Shown here piece by piece: positions 24,190 to 34,430 of a stretch of 64,000 bases of DNA. The DNA is taken from the NCBI RefSeq assembly GCF_003573695.1, contig NC_039366.1, forward strand, positions 160,274,770-160,338,769. Reading direction: 5' to 3'. Numbering within the stretch: the stretch's first letter is position 1; every line of letters begins with the position of its first letter. This stretch comes from Papaver somniferum (Eukaryota; Streptophyta; Magnoliopsida; Ranunculales; Papaveraceae). Below the pieces are notes generated by a model. The model searched no databases. It was given only the letters and a program-made list of their open reading frames with translations, and was not told the DNA's origin. The position numbers were made by a program, and so were the translations under genes.

Positions 24190-26334
24190 ATTGGTTCAAC
24201 ACCATCTTAGTAAGCCTTCTCCACCTGTTCAAGAATTTCGGTTGCAAGCTTCAAATCCTGAGATGCGCCTTCGTGACCTCAAGGCTAGCCTTCGTGACCT
24301 CTTCCAAACTAGAAGATGCGCCTACTTCCTTCAAACCCTCCCGAATTTATCAAAGATGACGACGAAGCCACGAAACTTCGAGTTTCGATTTCTCTGCTTT
24401 CTCTAAGGCTTCTTCCCATTCCCCGAGGACGATTTCAGAGATATCATTCCTGGGAAGAGATATCATCTCTAGCATGGAAGAGATTAAATTACACACATCT
24501 CTCTCTCCAAAGAACGGTACTTGTATGGAACGTTTGTAAAGAAGTGGCCAAACCTTTTCCATATCATGTCATAAAGCTCAGTATTGGTGATTGAACGGTG
24601 AATCCTCCAACATGTACATATCCGGGGAGCATTCTGTCAAGCTTAAATTGAAAGGGAACACCAGCAATCAGGTACCCGGTCAGTATTATCTCCCTTCCAC
24701 TAGCGTTCTGCATAACACACCACTTAGAGGGCTTTCTTCAACAATTGCATTACAAGGAGCTTGTTATTTATTTTTAGTAGGAAAAGACAAATCACTAGCA
24801 TCATGGTTCATGGTAATCTCCAATCCTTCATCTACAAGTTCATCTCTCTGTTTTGGTTCGCTCCTCCTAAAAATAGAGACATTATATATATGATGAGTTA
24901 AAATATCTCAAACACAAGAAATTGAAATACAAATCATGAAGTTCATAAATATGTCAATTAAAAACCTAAACATGCATTACAAAGTATTTTGGGTCATAGC
25001 ATATGCTTTGGAGAGGCTACGGACGTTTTGCAAAAATACTATCAGAAACGTTTTTACACTGCTCTCTGGAAGAACTGGAATTGACGCTAATATATTAGTG
25101 AGGAATTTGGGATCGATATATATACATAATGATTTATATGTGTGTCTACTACAACATACTAAAAGGGTAGGCCAATCAGATGAACGAGCTATAAATGGCA
25201 GCCCAAACACTCGACTACATGATAGATGAAAACCTACAGAATTCTTCCTGAAAAGTTCTGAATTCTTGGTGTCAGGTCCTTTTTACCAATCAAATGGAAC
25301 CCAAATCAAAAAATTCTTATGCAGAGGTTAGCCTTAGCTGAAGAATGAGAGGTCAACCACCTAATTTCGACTTCATACGGGGATTCTGCTGGGGTTTTGG
25401 CGAGAAGACACGAATCTGGATTTTTCTGACTACGAAAATCGCCAAAATTCTTCATGAAATCACGTATAATACAACACATTTGGTGGTTTAAGAGTTATAA
25501 TAAGTTCATTATGATTTCAAAGAAATAAGGTAAACTTACTTGGAGCAGTAACAAGTTGTCAGACGCTTCGTAGTGCGACTCGTCGTTAAGTTCTTCATCT
25601 TCAGCTCCGGATCCTTCAATTAATTCAGACTGGGATGATTTCTCAGGCTCCTTGTCACATGTGTCATCTTCCTCGATGATTTACGATGCCAAGGTGTTCA
25701 TATTACTAATCATCTAAGAATGGTGGTTATTCATAAGAGTCAGAATCCATCAAGTTCAACAAGGTGTAAGATCCTAAAACCCAAGAATCTCCAAAAGAAG
25801 CTTTACTTACAACATAGGGTACTGAGGTTCCAAGGACAACTGGGACGCCAAACTTAAAAGGTTGAACACTCAGGTCACTTCGTATAGTAGCAAAAGAACC
25901 TTTGTCCCCTGGACTATGCAAAGGTACATGTCAGAACGAAGCATGGATATACTTCATACAGAAAAGAAGAATAAAAATAATACAAGACGCTTACCTTCTT
26001 CCGAAGACGATCTCCACTTCTGGGCACAATTACTCGTGGTCTCTTCTTCGCAAACTAGGGACTGTATCATTCGCAAAACCAAGGATGGGGCGAGGCTTTT
26101 CCAGGGGCCACGACTCAAGAAATAAGTTAAAAATATTTAGTTTTTATGAAGACAATGTCATTAAACAAAATATAACCCGAGACAGTTACCTGCATCAAAT
26201 CGGTGATCGAATTACGCCTCGCTTCGGTAGTGATCCTCAAGTTTGGTCGAGCTGCTAATTCATCCTCAGATGGAACGCCACGAACTTCAGAAGGACTACT
26301 CGACATAAAATTTTTGAGGAGAGTAAGTTGTTTA
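24190..26334 (-). pseudogene. Downstream exons of the antisense PMD gene of Tat-2
   Basis: Several open stretches on the minus strand are bounded by good splice signals. The first, 26334-26190 (MSSSPSEVRGVPSEDELAAR and on to ITDLMQ), ends in CAG before GTAACT. Others are 26113-25995, about 25920-25815 (SPGDKGSFATIRSDL, donor GTAAGT) and about 25680-25545 (acidic, ending in NLLLLQ before GTAAGT). A coiled-coil-like part (GEWEEALEKAEKSKLEV) is at 24562-24350. The MQ-then-donor junction matches that of Tat-1 (SYHMQ). The full exon set is uncertain and at least one exon has no clean frame, so I treat the gene as decayed. Confidence 0.5.
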
Positions 26335-26630
26335 TAATGGAAACTGCAAGATGAAACTTAGCTTATATAAAGACAACTCTCTTTATTGATGTTTAGAAAA
26401 TCTCTCAAAACTAAACACAAGCTCTAATCTTGCTCATATGATCAACCACAACTTTGGTGATCATATATATATATAGAACTATGAATTCCTTTTCCTAGTC
26501 CTATTACCTTATTACATGTCTTTCCTTTTCTTAGAACTAGATGACTTCTAATTTCCTTAGGATTACATCAATTTCCTAATCTTGTCCTAACCAGCTTGTT
26601 AGTGACTTCTATGTTGAAGTTTAACCAACA
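26335..26630 (-). repeat. Copia element 3' LTR
   Basis: This copy ends the element on the left. In minus sense it is preceded by a purine-rich stretch (ACGGGGATAA, 26640-26631) that can serve as polypurine tract. It differs from the other LTR by a few substitutions and a longer TA run. Confidence 0.9.
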
Positions 26631-26639
26631 TTATCCCCG

Positions 26640-27040
26640 TTAAGCTTCAACCTTACCCGTGACATATCTTGTACTCCAATAAATTGTCTCATTTCTTCAA
26701 ACTTGATCCGAGCTAATGCCTTTGTCAATATATCTGCTTTCTGCTCAGTTCCTGGTATGTGTTCAACGTTAATGACCTCCTTCTCGATGCATTCTCGTAT
26801 GAAATGATACCTTTTGTGAATGTGTTTCGTCTTCCCATGAAACACTGAATTTTTAGTGAGTGCAATTGCAGACTTATTATCAATCTTGATGAGAACTTTT
26901 TCAGGTTCTCTTCCTTTGATTTCACCCAACAGTTCTTGAAGCCATATTGATTGTTTAACTGCTTCTGTTGCAGCCATAAACTCATCTTCACAGGATGAGA
27001 GGGCAACAATGTCTTGCTTCTGTGAACACCATGTAATAGG
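26640..27040 (-). pseudogene. Copia RNase H, separated by frameshift
   Basis: This frame reads MAATEAVKQSIWLQELLGEI, then IKIDNKSAIALTKNSVFHGK with the second acidic residue of RNase H, KHIHKRYHFIREC, and EHIPGTEQKADILTKAL. This is the standard copia C-terminus. It ends about 10 bases before the 3' LTR. Confidence 0.85.
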
Positions 27041-27048
27041 TGCTTCTC

Positions 27049-27828
27049 CTAGATAAAATATATGACCAGTTGTACTTTTTCCATCATCTTGGTCAATATT
27101 ATGACTGCTTTCACTATACCAATAATTCCTTTTGATCCTCCTCGACCATACTTCAATCCACAGCTAATTGTTCCTCTTAGATATCTCAATATCTGCTTTA
27201 TTACATCACCATGAGACTTGCGTGGACTCTGCATATAACAGCTTGCTACTCCCACAGAGAAAGCCAGGTCTGGTCTTGTGTGTAACAAGTATCTAAGGCA
27301 TCCAACATTTCTTCTATAAATCGTTGGATCAATCTCAGCTTCTTCTTGTGCCTTTGAAACTTTAAGTCCAAACTCCATTGGTATCTTAGTTGGATTACAA
27401 GTTTCAAGTCCTGCTTCTTTCAGAATTCTCCTTGCATAAGCTTCTTGTTTAATCTGAATACCATCTACTCCTTGATGGACTTCTATGCCAAGGTAATAAG
27501 TGAGTTTTCCGAGGTCTGACATCTCAAACTTTGATGACATTTCTCTCTTAAACTCATTGATCACCTTAAGGGAGTTGCCAGTCAAAAATAGATCATCTAC
27601 ATAGACTGCAATCATAAGAAGCGTTCCCTTTTCTTCTCTTTTGTATACAGATGTTTCTTTAGAACACTTAACAAATCTGATTTCTCTTAAGATTTGATCT
27701 AACTTTGTATTCCAGGCTCGAGGAGCTTGTCTTAGACCATATAGAGCTTTTGATAACTTGTAAACCTTATGCTCTTGTCCTTTTACTTCAAAACCTTCTG
27801 GTTGTTCAACATACACATCTTCTCGCAT
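27049..27828 (-). pseudogene. Copia reverse transcriptase, separated by frameshift
   Basis: A 259-codon frame covers most of the copia RT domain: YKLSKALYGLRQAPRAWNTK, the catalytic YVDDLFLTG, LGKLTYYLGIEV and LRYLLHTRPDLAFSVG. It lacks the N-terminal RT motifs, which lie in another frame between 27830 and 27975, behind a TAG. At its 3' end it leaves the reading frame near 27115, so RNase H is in yet another frame. Confidence 0.9.
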
Positions 27829-27971
27829 TTCACAATGTAAGAATGTTGTCTTAACGTCTAAGTGGTGAATTTCCCATGATTTTGATGCTGCTTCTGCTAT
27901 TAAGAGACGAATTGTCTCTAGTCTAGCAACTGTTGCGAAAACTTCATCAAAGTCTATGCTTGATTCTTGAA

Positions 27972-29972
27972 CTATCCCTTAACTACAAGTCTTGCCTTAT
28001 ATTTGTTGACAGTACCATCAGCATTCCGTTTTATTTTGAAGATCCACTTAAGACCAATCACTTTTACCCAACCTGGCTTATCAACTAGAAACCAAGTCTT
28101 GTTTCTGTTGATTGAAATATTTTCTTCTCTACATGCTTGTGTCCATTTAGTCGAGACCTTTGCTTCCTGAAAATCCCTTGGTTCATCATTAACAGAAAGT
28201 AGCATAATCTCACATTCTTCTGCAGCTTGAAGAACATAATCCTCCAGATACTGTGGCTTTTGTATCTGTCTTGTTGATTTTCGCAGTGGAATGGGTTGAA
28301 TTATTTCATCGATCTCCTCTTCTTCTTCTTCTTCTTCTTCTTCTTCTTCTTCTACTTCTTCGTTATTCTCAGTGTTTTCATTATTCTCTTCTTCTTCTTG
28401 ATTAACATCATTGTTTCCATTGGTATTGATGATTATGGGTCCTTCGCCTTCATCAATTACTTGACCCCATCTCATGTGAAACATTCCTGGATCCCTACTT
28501 GGTCCATCATTAGTTTCTTTCCAGTTCCAGTTTGCTTTTTCATCGAATACCACATCTCGACTCACTATTACTCTTTTCGTTGTTGGATTGAATAATCTGT
28601 AAGCTTTGGATCCAGGCTCAATTCCTAGATGCACAAGAGTCTGAAATCGATCATCCAGTTCCTTAAGAGTTGCAGAATCAACTTTTGCGTATGCTTTGCA
28701 ACCAAACACTCTTAAATGATCTATGTTTGGTTTTCTCTTTCGCAAACTTTCATATGGAGTCATGTTTTTCAGAGCTTTCGTAGGTATCCTGTTTATTAGG
28801 TATGTGGAGTGTCGTACAGCTTCTCCCCATAGATAATTAGGTACCTGCATAGCCTTTAAAGAACTTCTTGTCATCTCCATTAGAGTCTTGTTTCTCCTCT
28901 CCACCACTCCGTTTTGTTGTGGTGTATATGGTGTAATAGGACCACATAAATCAGCATGAAGAAGCTCTAATGGCTTTGAGGCTCTGAATGTTGTTTCTTT
29001 TGGAAAACCTTGACGCGTTTGTTTCCCAACTAAACATGATTCAAAGATCCTTGATTCATCGTTTATCTGTGGTAGCCCTCGAACCATCTTGTTCTGAGAC
29101 ATAATTTTTAAGGTTCTGAAACTTATGTGTCCTAACCTTGCGTGCCACTTCCATGTCTGATCTTCCAGTCTCATATTCAGACACAATGGCCTTCCAATCA
29201 TGAGACTTATCTTGTAGAGTCTATTCTGTGAGCGTGAGACTCTAACTAAAAGTCTTCCACTTGGGTCATGAACTGTTAGATAATCTTGTCGCATTCTAAC
29301 ATCACATCCAACTTCTGTAGCTTGTCCTAAACTTAGAATGTTGCTTTGTAAGTTTGGGATGAAGTAGATGTTTGTGACAAGCTTCTGTTCTCCGGTCTTG
29401 CTCTGAAATAGAATTGATCCTTTCCCTTCAATTTCTACAGAAGATCCATCCCCAAACTTCACTTGTCCTTTGATTTTCTCATTGAGTTCAGAAAAGTAGT
29501 GTCTCTTACCAGTCATGTGATTGCTGGCTCCATTATCTAAATACCAGATTCCTTCTTCTCCATCCTTTGATTCGTAGTTCTTTGGTATTAGTTTCCCTTC
29601 GTTTAAGAATACAACTTCGTGCATGAAAAGAGTTGTATCTGCTTCCCTTGTTTCATTCTTGTTTGTTTCTTCCATCTTTTGTATTCTTTCAGGGCATACA
29701 GAGGAGAAGTGTCCTGGTTTATCATATCTGTAACAAATAATGTTTGATCTATCCTTCTTTTCTTTCCCTTGGTTTTGATCATTCTGACTTGTTGTTCTAT
29801 CTTGTGAGTTAAACCTTCCTCCCCTTCCTCGGCCTCTGTTTCCTCTACCACCTCTTCCACGACCTCTTCCTCTTGTCGCAGAGTTTTGTTGGTAAGAGTT
29901 TGTGTACAAGAGTTTTCCTTGAGTTTCTCCATTGTTTTCTTCATCAAGGATTCTCTCTTCATATGCTTTCAA
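27972..29972 (-). pseudogene. Copia polyprotein: zinc knuckle, protease, broken integrase, start of RT
   Basis: This 666-codon frame is in phase with the gag ORF. In order it has an RGRGGRGNRGRGRGG tract, a zinc knuckle CYRYDKPGHFSSVC in which the second Cys of CX2C is Tyr, a protease WYLDNGASNHMTG, and a GAG-pre-integrase HARLGHISFRTLK. The integrase first Asp is in LLHADLCGPITP, followed directly by YTPQQNGVVERRNK. Most of the catalytic core, including the second Asp, is missing. A 15-residue Glu run from a (TCT)n repeat at 28316-28352 precedes the RT start (WIFKIKRNADGTVNKYKARL). It stops where RT should continue, so no active integrase or RT can be made. Confidence 0.9.
28316..28352. repeat. 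(TCT)n trinucleotide microsatellite in the copia ORF
   Basis: About twelve tandem TCT/CTT repeats on the plus strand encode the poly-Glu run in the linker between integrase and RT. The linker is naturally Glu/Asn rich, so this is an expansion in a tolerant region. Confidence 0.9.
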
Positions 29973-30044
29973 TCTTCCAATTATATCTTCATAGCTAGTC
30001 TTCTTTAAATCTAAGACTTGTTCGAGAGAGGCTGTGATATGAAT

Positions 30045-30530
30045 TTACTTGGATCTTGGTAAACTATTGAGAAACTTCTTTACCAGTTTATCTTCATCAA
30101 TGGATTGTCCAAGTGACGCAGCTTTTGAGGCTATCTCTGATAGCTTTCCTGCAAAGCTATCAATAATATCAGTGTCTTTCATCTTCACTCTTTCAAATTC
30201 AGACATTAAGGTTTGCAGACGGGCTTCTTTAACTCGATCAGCTCCGAGATTACGTGCCTTTATTGCATCCCAAATTTTCTTTGAAGTTTCCTGTTCACCA
30301 ACTTGTAGAACAAGACATTCTGGTATTGCTTGAAAGAGTAATCCAATGGCAACATTGTTTTTGTCTGGGTCCAATGTACCAGGATCAATTGTTTCCCAAA
30401 CTTTGTAGATTTTCATCAGTACCTTCATTCTCATGGCCCATATTGTGTAGTTTGTGGCATTGAGGATTGGAACTTGTATTGATGGTGGCGTGAACTGTTT
30501 TGCACCCACAATGGTGGTTTCGTTTTCCAT
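30045..30530 (-). pseudogene. Copia gag, N-terminal part
   Basis: A 161-codon ATG frame opens 20 bases after the primer-binding site. It has the plant copia gag layout: IPVLNATNYTIWAMRMKVLM near residues 20-40 (DUF4219-like), then the UBN2-type gag domain with AIKARNLGADRVKEARLQTL and FAGKLSEIASKAASLGQSID. It stops at a TAA (30045-30047). The next frame, beginning IHITASLEQVLDLKKTSYED, continues in the same phase, so this looks like one nonsense mutation in an otherwise single gag-pol frame. Confidence 0.85.
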
Positions 30531-30558
30531 GGCTCAGAAACCTGGCTCTGATACCAAT

Positions 30559-30852
30559 TAATGGCAACTGCAAGATGAAACTTAGCTTATATAAAAGACA
30601 ACTCTCTTTATTGATGTTTAGAAAATCTCTCAAAACTAAACACAAGCTCTAATCTTGCTCATATGATCAACCACAACTTTGGTGATCATATATATATAGA
30701 ACTATGAATTCCTTTTCCTAGTCCCATTACCTTATTACATGTCTTTCCTTTTCTTAAAACTAAATTACATCAATTTTCTTAGGATTACATCAATTTCCTA
30801 ATCTTGTCCTAACCAACTTGTTAGTGACTTCTATGTCGAAGTTTAACCAACA
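30559..30852 (-). repeat. Copia element 5' LTR
   Basis: In minus sense it starts TGTTGGTTAAAC and ends GCCATTA, one base before ATTGGTATCAGAGCC, the initiator-tRNA-Met primer-binding site. The terminal TA instead of CA is unusual, but the target duplication GTTTA fixes the boundary. Confidence 0.85.
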
Positions 30853-31850
30853 GTTTATCCCAGAAATTATCATATTCGTCTGTTACACATGCCTTTCTAA
30901 CATCTTGAAGAAAAGGGAGACTTCGACCCCGAATGTTATGGGCGCTGTCACTCTGTAATAAAGCATTTCCAGAAGGTGCCTTGTCACGAGAATGGGGAAC
31001 AGATTGATCTAAGCCCATTTGTCGGGCAGTTCTGTCGATGTCGTAACTATGAATCGTGAAACCATATTTAAAAGCAAGAAGATATCTTGGGATACAACTA
31101 TTGATAAAGTGGCTTAACCAGCTGTAGCAATGCTACATTAACTGCTCGGGCCAGAACGCATCACTATGCAAGGTTCCGTAACAAAAGTCTCCGACGGAGT
31201 TACATGTGGAATCTCCAAACCCCAAGGTCTGATATTCACTTTCTTATCATTATCCATTAAGCTGATAAGACCAACGGAAGAAGAGGGTTCCTTTCTACTC
31301 CACGAAATATTCTAACATATTTTATTCCTGTACTTGGAAAAGAATCCATTGGCGCATATTCAGGAAAGTGCTCCCATATCCAAGTTTGCATGAACATAAC
31401 ATGGGTAAAAGACTCCACCTTGGCACGACCATTGGAAATTCTCATGCCATGGATGACAGCACCCAAGTGAGCATACAAAGAACCCAAAAATAAAGTACTA
31501 AAGGAATAATCTTCCCACCAGCAAGTGCAATAGCAAGAGAGACAACCTACGACTTCAACTGACCTCCAAAAGAATCTTCAAATATATTCCTAGATAGCCA
31601 AAGTACGAGGAGTGCAGCAATACATAAAGGATTATCAACAGCGAAGCCATCAGTATTTGTGCCACCATTCCACCAGTAGTCATCCCAGGCTAAATAATTC
31701 GTGTTATCGCAACAACAAGTCTTCTGCAACTCCTCTACCTTCTGAATCAGAATAGAGGCTTATCTCTTCTCGTGGTCAGACCATTTTGTGGGGATACAAC
31801 CAACAACTGGTCGTTTTAATAAAACATCCACGTCCTCTTAAGTAGATTCA
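30853..31850 (-). pseudogene. PMD-domain part of the antisense gene of Tat-2
   Basis: The minus strand reads LCIAALLVLWLSRNIFEDSF (31600 region), MGSLYAHLGAVIHGM and HVMFMQTWIWEHFPEYAPM (31487-31257), and at 31018 MGLDQSVPHSRDKAPSG. These match the Tat-1 PMD gene (LSLWLSRDIFDDGS, LGSLCSHLDAL, LQACLWEYFKGYAP, MGFDQGIPF). Frame changes lie between the pieces. The last piece, ending EYDNFWDK at 30853, joins in frame to QLTLLKNF at 26334 once the copia element and one GTTTA are removed, so the copia element landed in an exon. Confidence 0.75.
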
Positions 31851-31883
31851 GCACCCAAATTCAATAAATAACGTAAAGATCGA

Positions 31884-32018
31884 GGGAATAAATCCCAATT
31901 CATCTCCCATGTCTCCCAGAATTGTGGAACCCGCCGACATTGGAGTTGAGGGCTTCGTATTGTGTTACGGCTCCCACAATTCTGTGAGCCGTGGGAGATA
32001 AATGGGGATTTATTTCCT
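31884..32018. repeat. Short hairpin (MITE-like) element
   Basis: About 45 bases at 31884-31928 are repeated inverted at 31972-32018 (left arm starts GGGAATAAATCCCAATTC, right arm ends GGGGATTTATTTCC), with a 43-base loop. Such a near-complete palindrome suggests a small foldback element. I see no clear target duplication. Confidence 0.6.
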
Positions 32019-33064
32019 GGCTTGATTGGGGTATACACAAATTAATTGGGGTATACCTAATAAGACGAAATCCAGGTTATTTTGAAGTAAAACATGCCAC
32101 CCCTTAACCTTGTATTTTCTAAATGGCTAATATACCCTTATTTAATTAACACTAAAAATACTGATTAGGTTAATTAATTGAGTTTAGATGAATTAATTAA
32201 CTAGATTAAAACTTATGAATTTAAGTTATCAAATTTTGTTTTGGATTGAACTCATGTGAGAAGATTTTTGATGAAAATTTTTTGTTTTGAGAATTTTTTT
32301 TGCAACGGAAATGAAAACATACTACCCAAACACCTCTAAAAAGGGGATTGCAAAGCTGATGTGTGAAATTATACTCAAAATTAAAGAAGAAATCAACACT
32401 TTCAGTTCTGAAACTATGAAAAGTCGGCAGGGTCGACGAATGTAGAACATGCCGACTAATTATGGTCGGCAAGGTCTGCGGATGAAGAACATGCCGACAA
32501 CTTATGGCCGGCAAGGTCGATGAATGAAGAACATGCCGACTTTATTATTTTTGACACACATGAGACTGTTGTAAATGCTTCACTAGTTGGCAAGGTATTA
32601 TTTTCATAACCTGCCGACTAAACTATAGTCGGCAAAGTATAAGGATGAATACCATGCTGACCCTGTACATGCTAATTTCAGAGATGAAAAGTCGGCAAGT
32701 TCGACAAAAAAACACCCTGCCGACTGATACTAGTCGGCAAGTTCGACAAGCAAAAACCCTGACGGCTTTTGAATCATACAGGGTTTGAGATTGGGTATGA
32801 TTTCGTACCCAATCTCAAATCCCGTAGACGATTTTTTTTTTAGTTTAGTTTTTTTTTATTTTTGATCTTTGATTGATTTTTTATTTCATCACATTTTGAT
32901 TGAGTTTTGAAGATATTTTGAAAATTATTTGGGTCACAGTCGGCAGGGTATTAATAATAAGGGTGATTTGGTATTTTAGCATCTTTTAGACACCCCTTAG
33001 CACATTACTTTGGATGGCAACAAAATGGATATACAACAATTAATCTGGGTATACCCAATCAAGC
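32019..33064. mobile_element. Terminal inverted repeat element of about 1 kb, no coding capacity
   Basis: The left end at 32019-32060 (GCTTGATTGGGGTATAC, then AATTAATTGGGGTATACC) is repeated inverted at 33018-33064 (GGGTATACCCAATCAAGC), giving a 38-40 bp imperfect terminal inverted repeat. Similar GGATTTATTTCC and GGTATTTATTTC words flank it as direct repeats. No transposase is present. The interior holds the 42-bp palindromic repeat cluster. The family is uncertain; a non-autonomous DNA transposon is likely. Confidence 0.6.
32423..32766. repeat. Seven GTCGGCA...TGCCGAC palindrome-bounded units, 42-bp period
   Basis: Seven 33-34 base units start at 32423, 32465, 32507, 32586, 32628, 32691 and 32733. 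Each begins GTCGGCA (or a close variant) and ends TGCCGAC, and neighbouring units are 42 bp apart within three groups. Inner sequence is partly shared (AAGGTCGACGAATG, GAAGAACA). A lone GTCGGCAGGG lies at 32939. Confidence 0.85.
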
Positions 33065-33080
33065 GGGTATTTATTTCTCG

Positions 33081-34430
33081 GTTTCTTTAGCATTTCCGTT
33101 CTTACATGAGATGAGCGAAAATAGTGTGCCACGTAGTTGCATACGTCATACTCCTACATGAAGTGACAGATAAATCAGCAGATGTAACTTTAATTTTCAC
33201 GGTGAGATATACAACTCAACTACCCACATTTCCACGGCCCACCGAAGATTTTGTTGTTATCACTCACACGCGCCATACTCCACCAACCCCCGACTCTCTT
33301 GAATCCATACACTTCAATCAGCATCAGCCACATACATTCATACTTCTTCAGCCTTCTTAGGTTAAATGATAATTAATAAACTACTTTTCTCTTAATGTTG
33401 TTAAGACCAAAGGTCCAAAGATAAGTAGAGCCTCAAGGAAAAACTCGTTTTTGACTTGGCCTATCTCCTACTTAATCTATTGTTTTCGTGAATGGTATCT
33501 CTTACTTGATCATTCTCCTGCCTAACAAATTTGTATCAAAATCATCTTAGGAGGAATCTAGTAATGTTTCGAATGTATGAATTTTGTCATTAATTTTATT
33601 CAAAATTACTAATAGAGGTACCAGATTAAATGGGATGTACCAAAATCAAGATAAGACAAAACAGGTTTTCATATAGGACAAAACAAATTTTGTCTTGGCT
33701 CGGTACACCCTGTTAACCCGGCACGCCATTAGCAGCCTTGGTTTTATCTATGTATTGTGCACCTACAACAAAAACTAGGCAGTACACCCACGTATTAAAC
33801 AATAGATTAAAAACTGCCTATTATACAATATAAAACTCCTCTTTCCATACCCTCACTGAGAAGTTGGATGTTTCACGGCATGACATGAAATTTAGAAATC
33901 AACTTTTAATCATGAGCTTCCCGACCCGTGGACTAGCAGAAAGGGTTATGGGATAAGTGAGTCTCCTCCATGCCCCGATCAGTTTAGCATTTTGGATTTC
34001 CAAGCAAGAACTAGTGAATGTAATCAATTTAGCGTTTCTGTTGGTTCAGAAAGTCATCTCATGGTGAAGATCAAGAAAACCATGTACTTCAAAACTAAAA
34101 ATATGTGGGAAAACATGAAAACTACAAGAAAATAAAGATTCTATCATTTCTTGTGGATACACATTTCTGCCATAAAAATGGCATACATACGGAGATAATT
34201 TTGTGACAATATTCACATTTTTTTCACTTAACAACCTAACAATATGAATAAAAACATGTCTTGGTTTCACAACAACACCAAAGTATATATTACATCCATC
34301 CAAACCAATTCCTTTCTTTTGCTTGGTTTAGAATAGACATTAAATTAAAACAAATCAAAAATAATATCAAAGTAAATAAATATAACCCATTTATCTTCCC
34401 TTTTTTTTTCTTCATTATCATCTTTGTTCT
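33081..34430. other. Intergenic region downstream of the ADT gene
   Basis: AT-rich sequence with no convincing gene on either strand. The reading frames here are short and show no recognisable motif. The right end (34380-34430) would hold the 3' UTR of the minus-strand dehydratase gene. Confidence 0.5.

Larger units (their letters stand above)
26335..30852 (-). mobile_element. Ty1/copia LTR retrotransposon, defective, nested in Tat-2
   Basis: The LTRs are 26335-26630 and 30559-30852 (about 295 bp, starting TGTTGG in minus sense), and GTTTA flanks both sides (26330-26334, 30853-30857). The primer site TGGTATCAGAGCC follows the 5' LTR at about 30554-30542. Gag, protease, integrase, RT and RNase H are in copia order. 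The LTRs are very similar, so the insertion is fairly young. Visible defects are a TAA in the gag-pol frame at 30045, loss of most of the integrase core near 28930, a stop plus frameshift near 27950-27975 and a frameshift near 27115. Confidence 0.95.
19641..31880 (+). mobile_element. Tat-2: older, internally deleted Tat-type element with antisense PMD gene
   Basis: The 5' end TGTTGATGG at 19641 matches the start of Tat-1. An LTR of about 1.7 kb, a primer-binding site at 21330, frameshifted gag, a protease and an integrase C-terminus follow in sense, and then an antisense PMD gene. RT, RNase H and the integrase core are missing between about 23560 and 23640. A Ty1/copia element (26335-30852) lies inside. 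I find no 3' LTR before the inverted-repeat elements starting at 31881, so the right end is truncated and the end coordinate is approximate. The shared unusual plan links it to Tat-1. Confidence 0.75.

Noticed and set aside
28296..28595. Plus-strand ORF with a long phenylalanine run
   Set aside because: It is the antisense shadow of the poly-Glu linker in the copia polyprotein.
30045..30047. Programmed stop-codon readthrough between gag and pol
   Set aside because: Plant copia elements normally use one gag-pol frame, and this copy has several other inactivating lesions, so a nonsense mutation is simpler.
32423..32766. CRISPR-like array (regular short repeats with spacers)
   Set aside because: The repeats are palindrome-ended units with related, not unique, inner sequence, inside a plant transposon; there are no cas genes and the genome is eukaryotic.
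33124..34303. Short ORFs between the TIR element and the ADT gene
   Set aside because: No motifs and no splice-supported structure; likely chance frames and ADT 3' flank.
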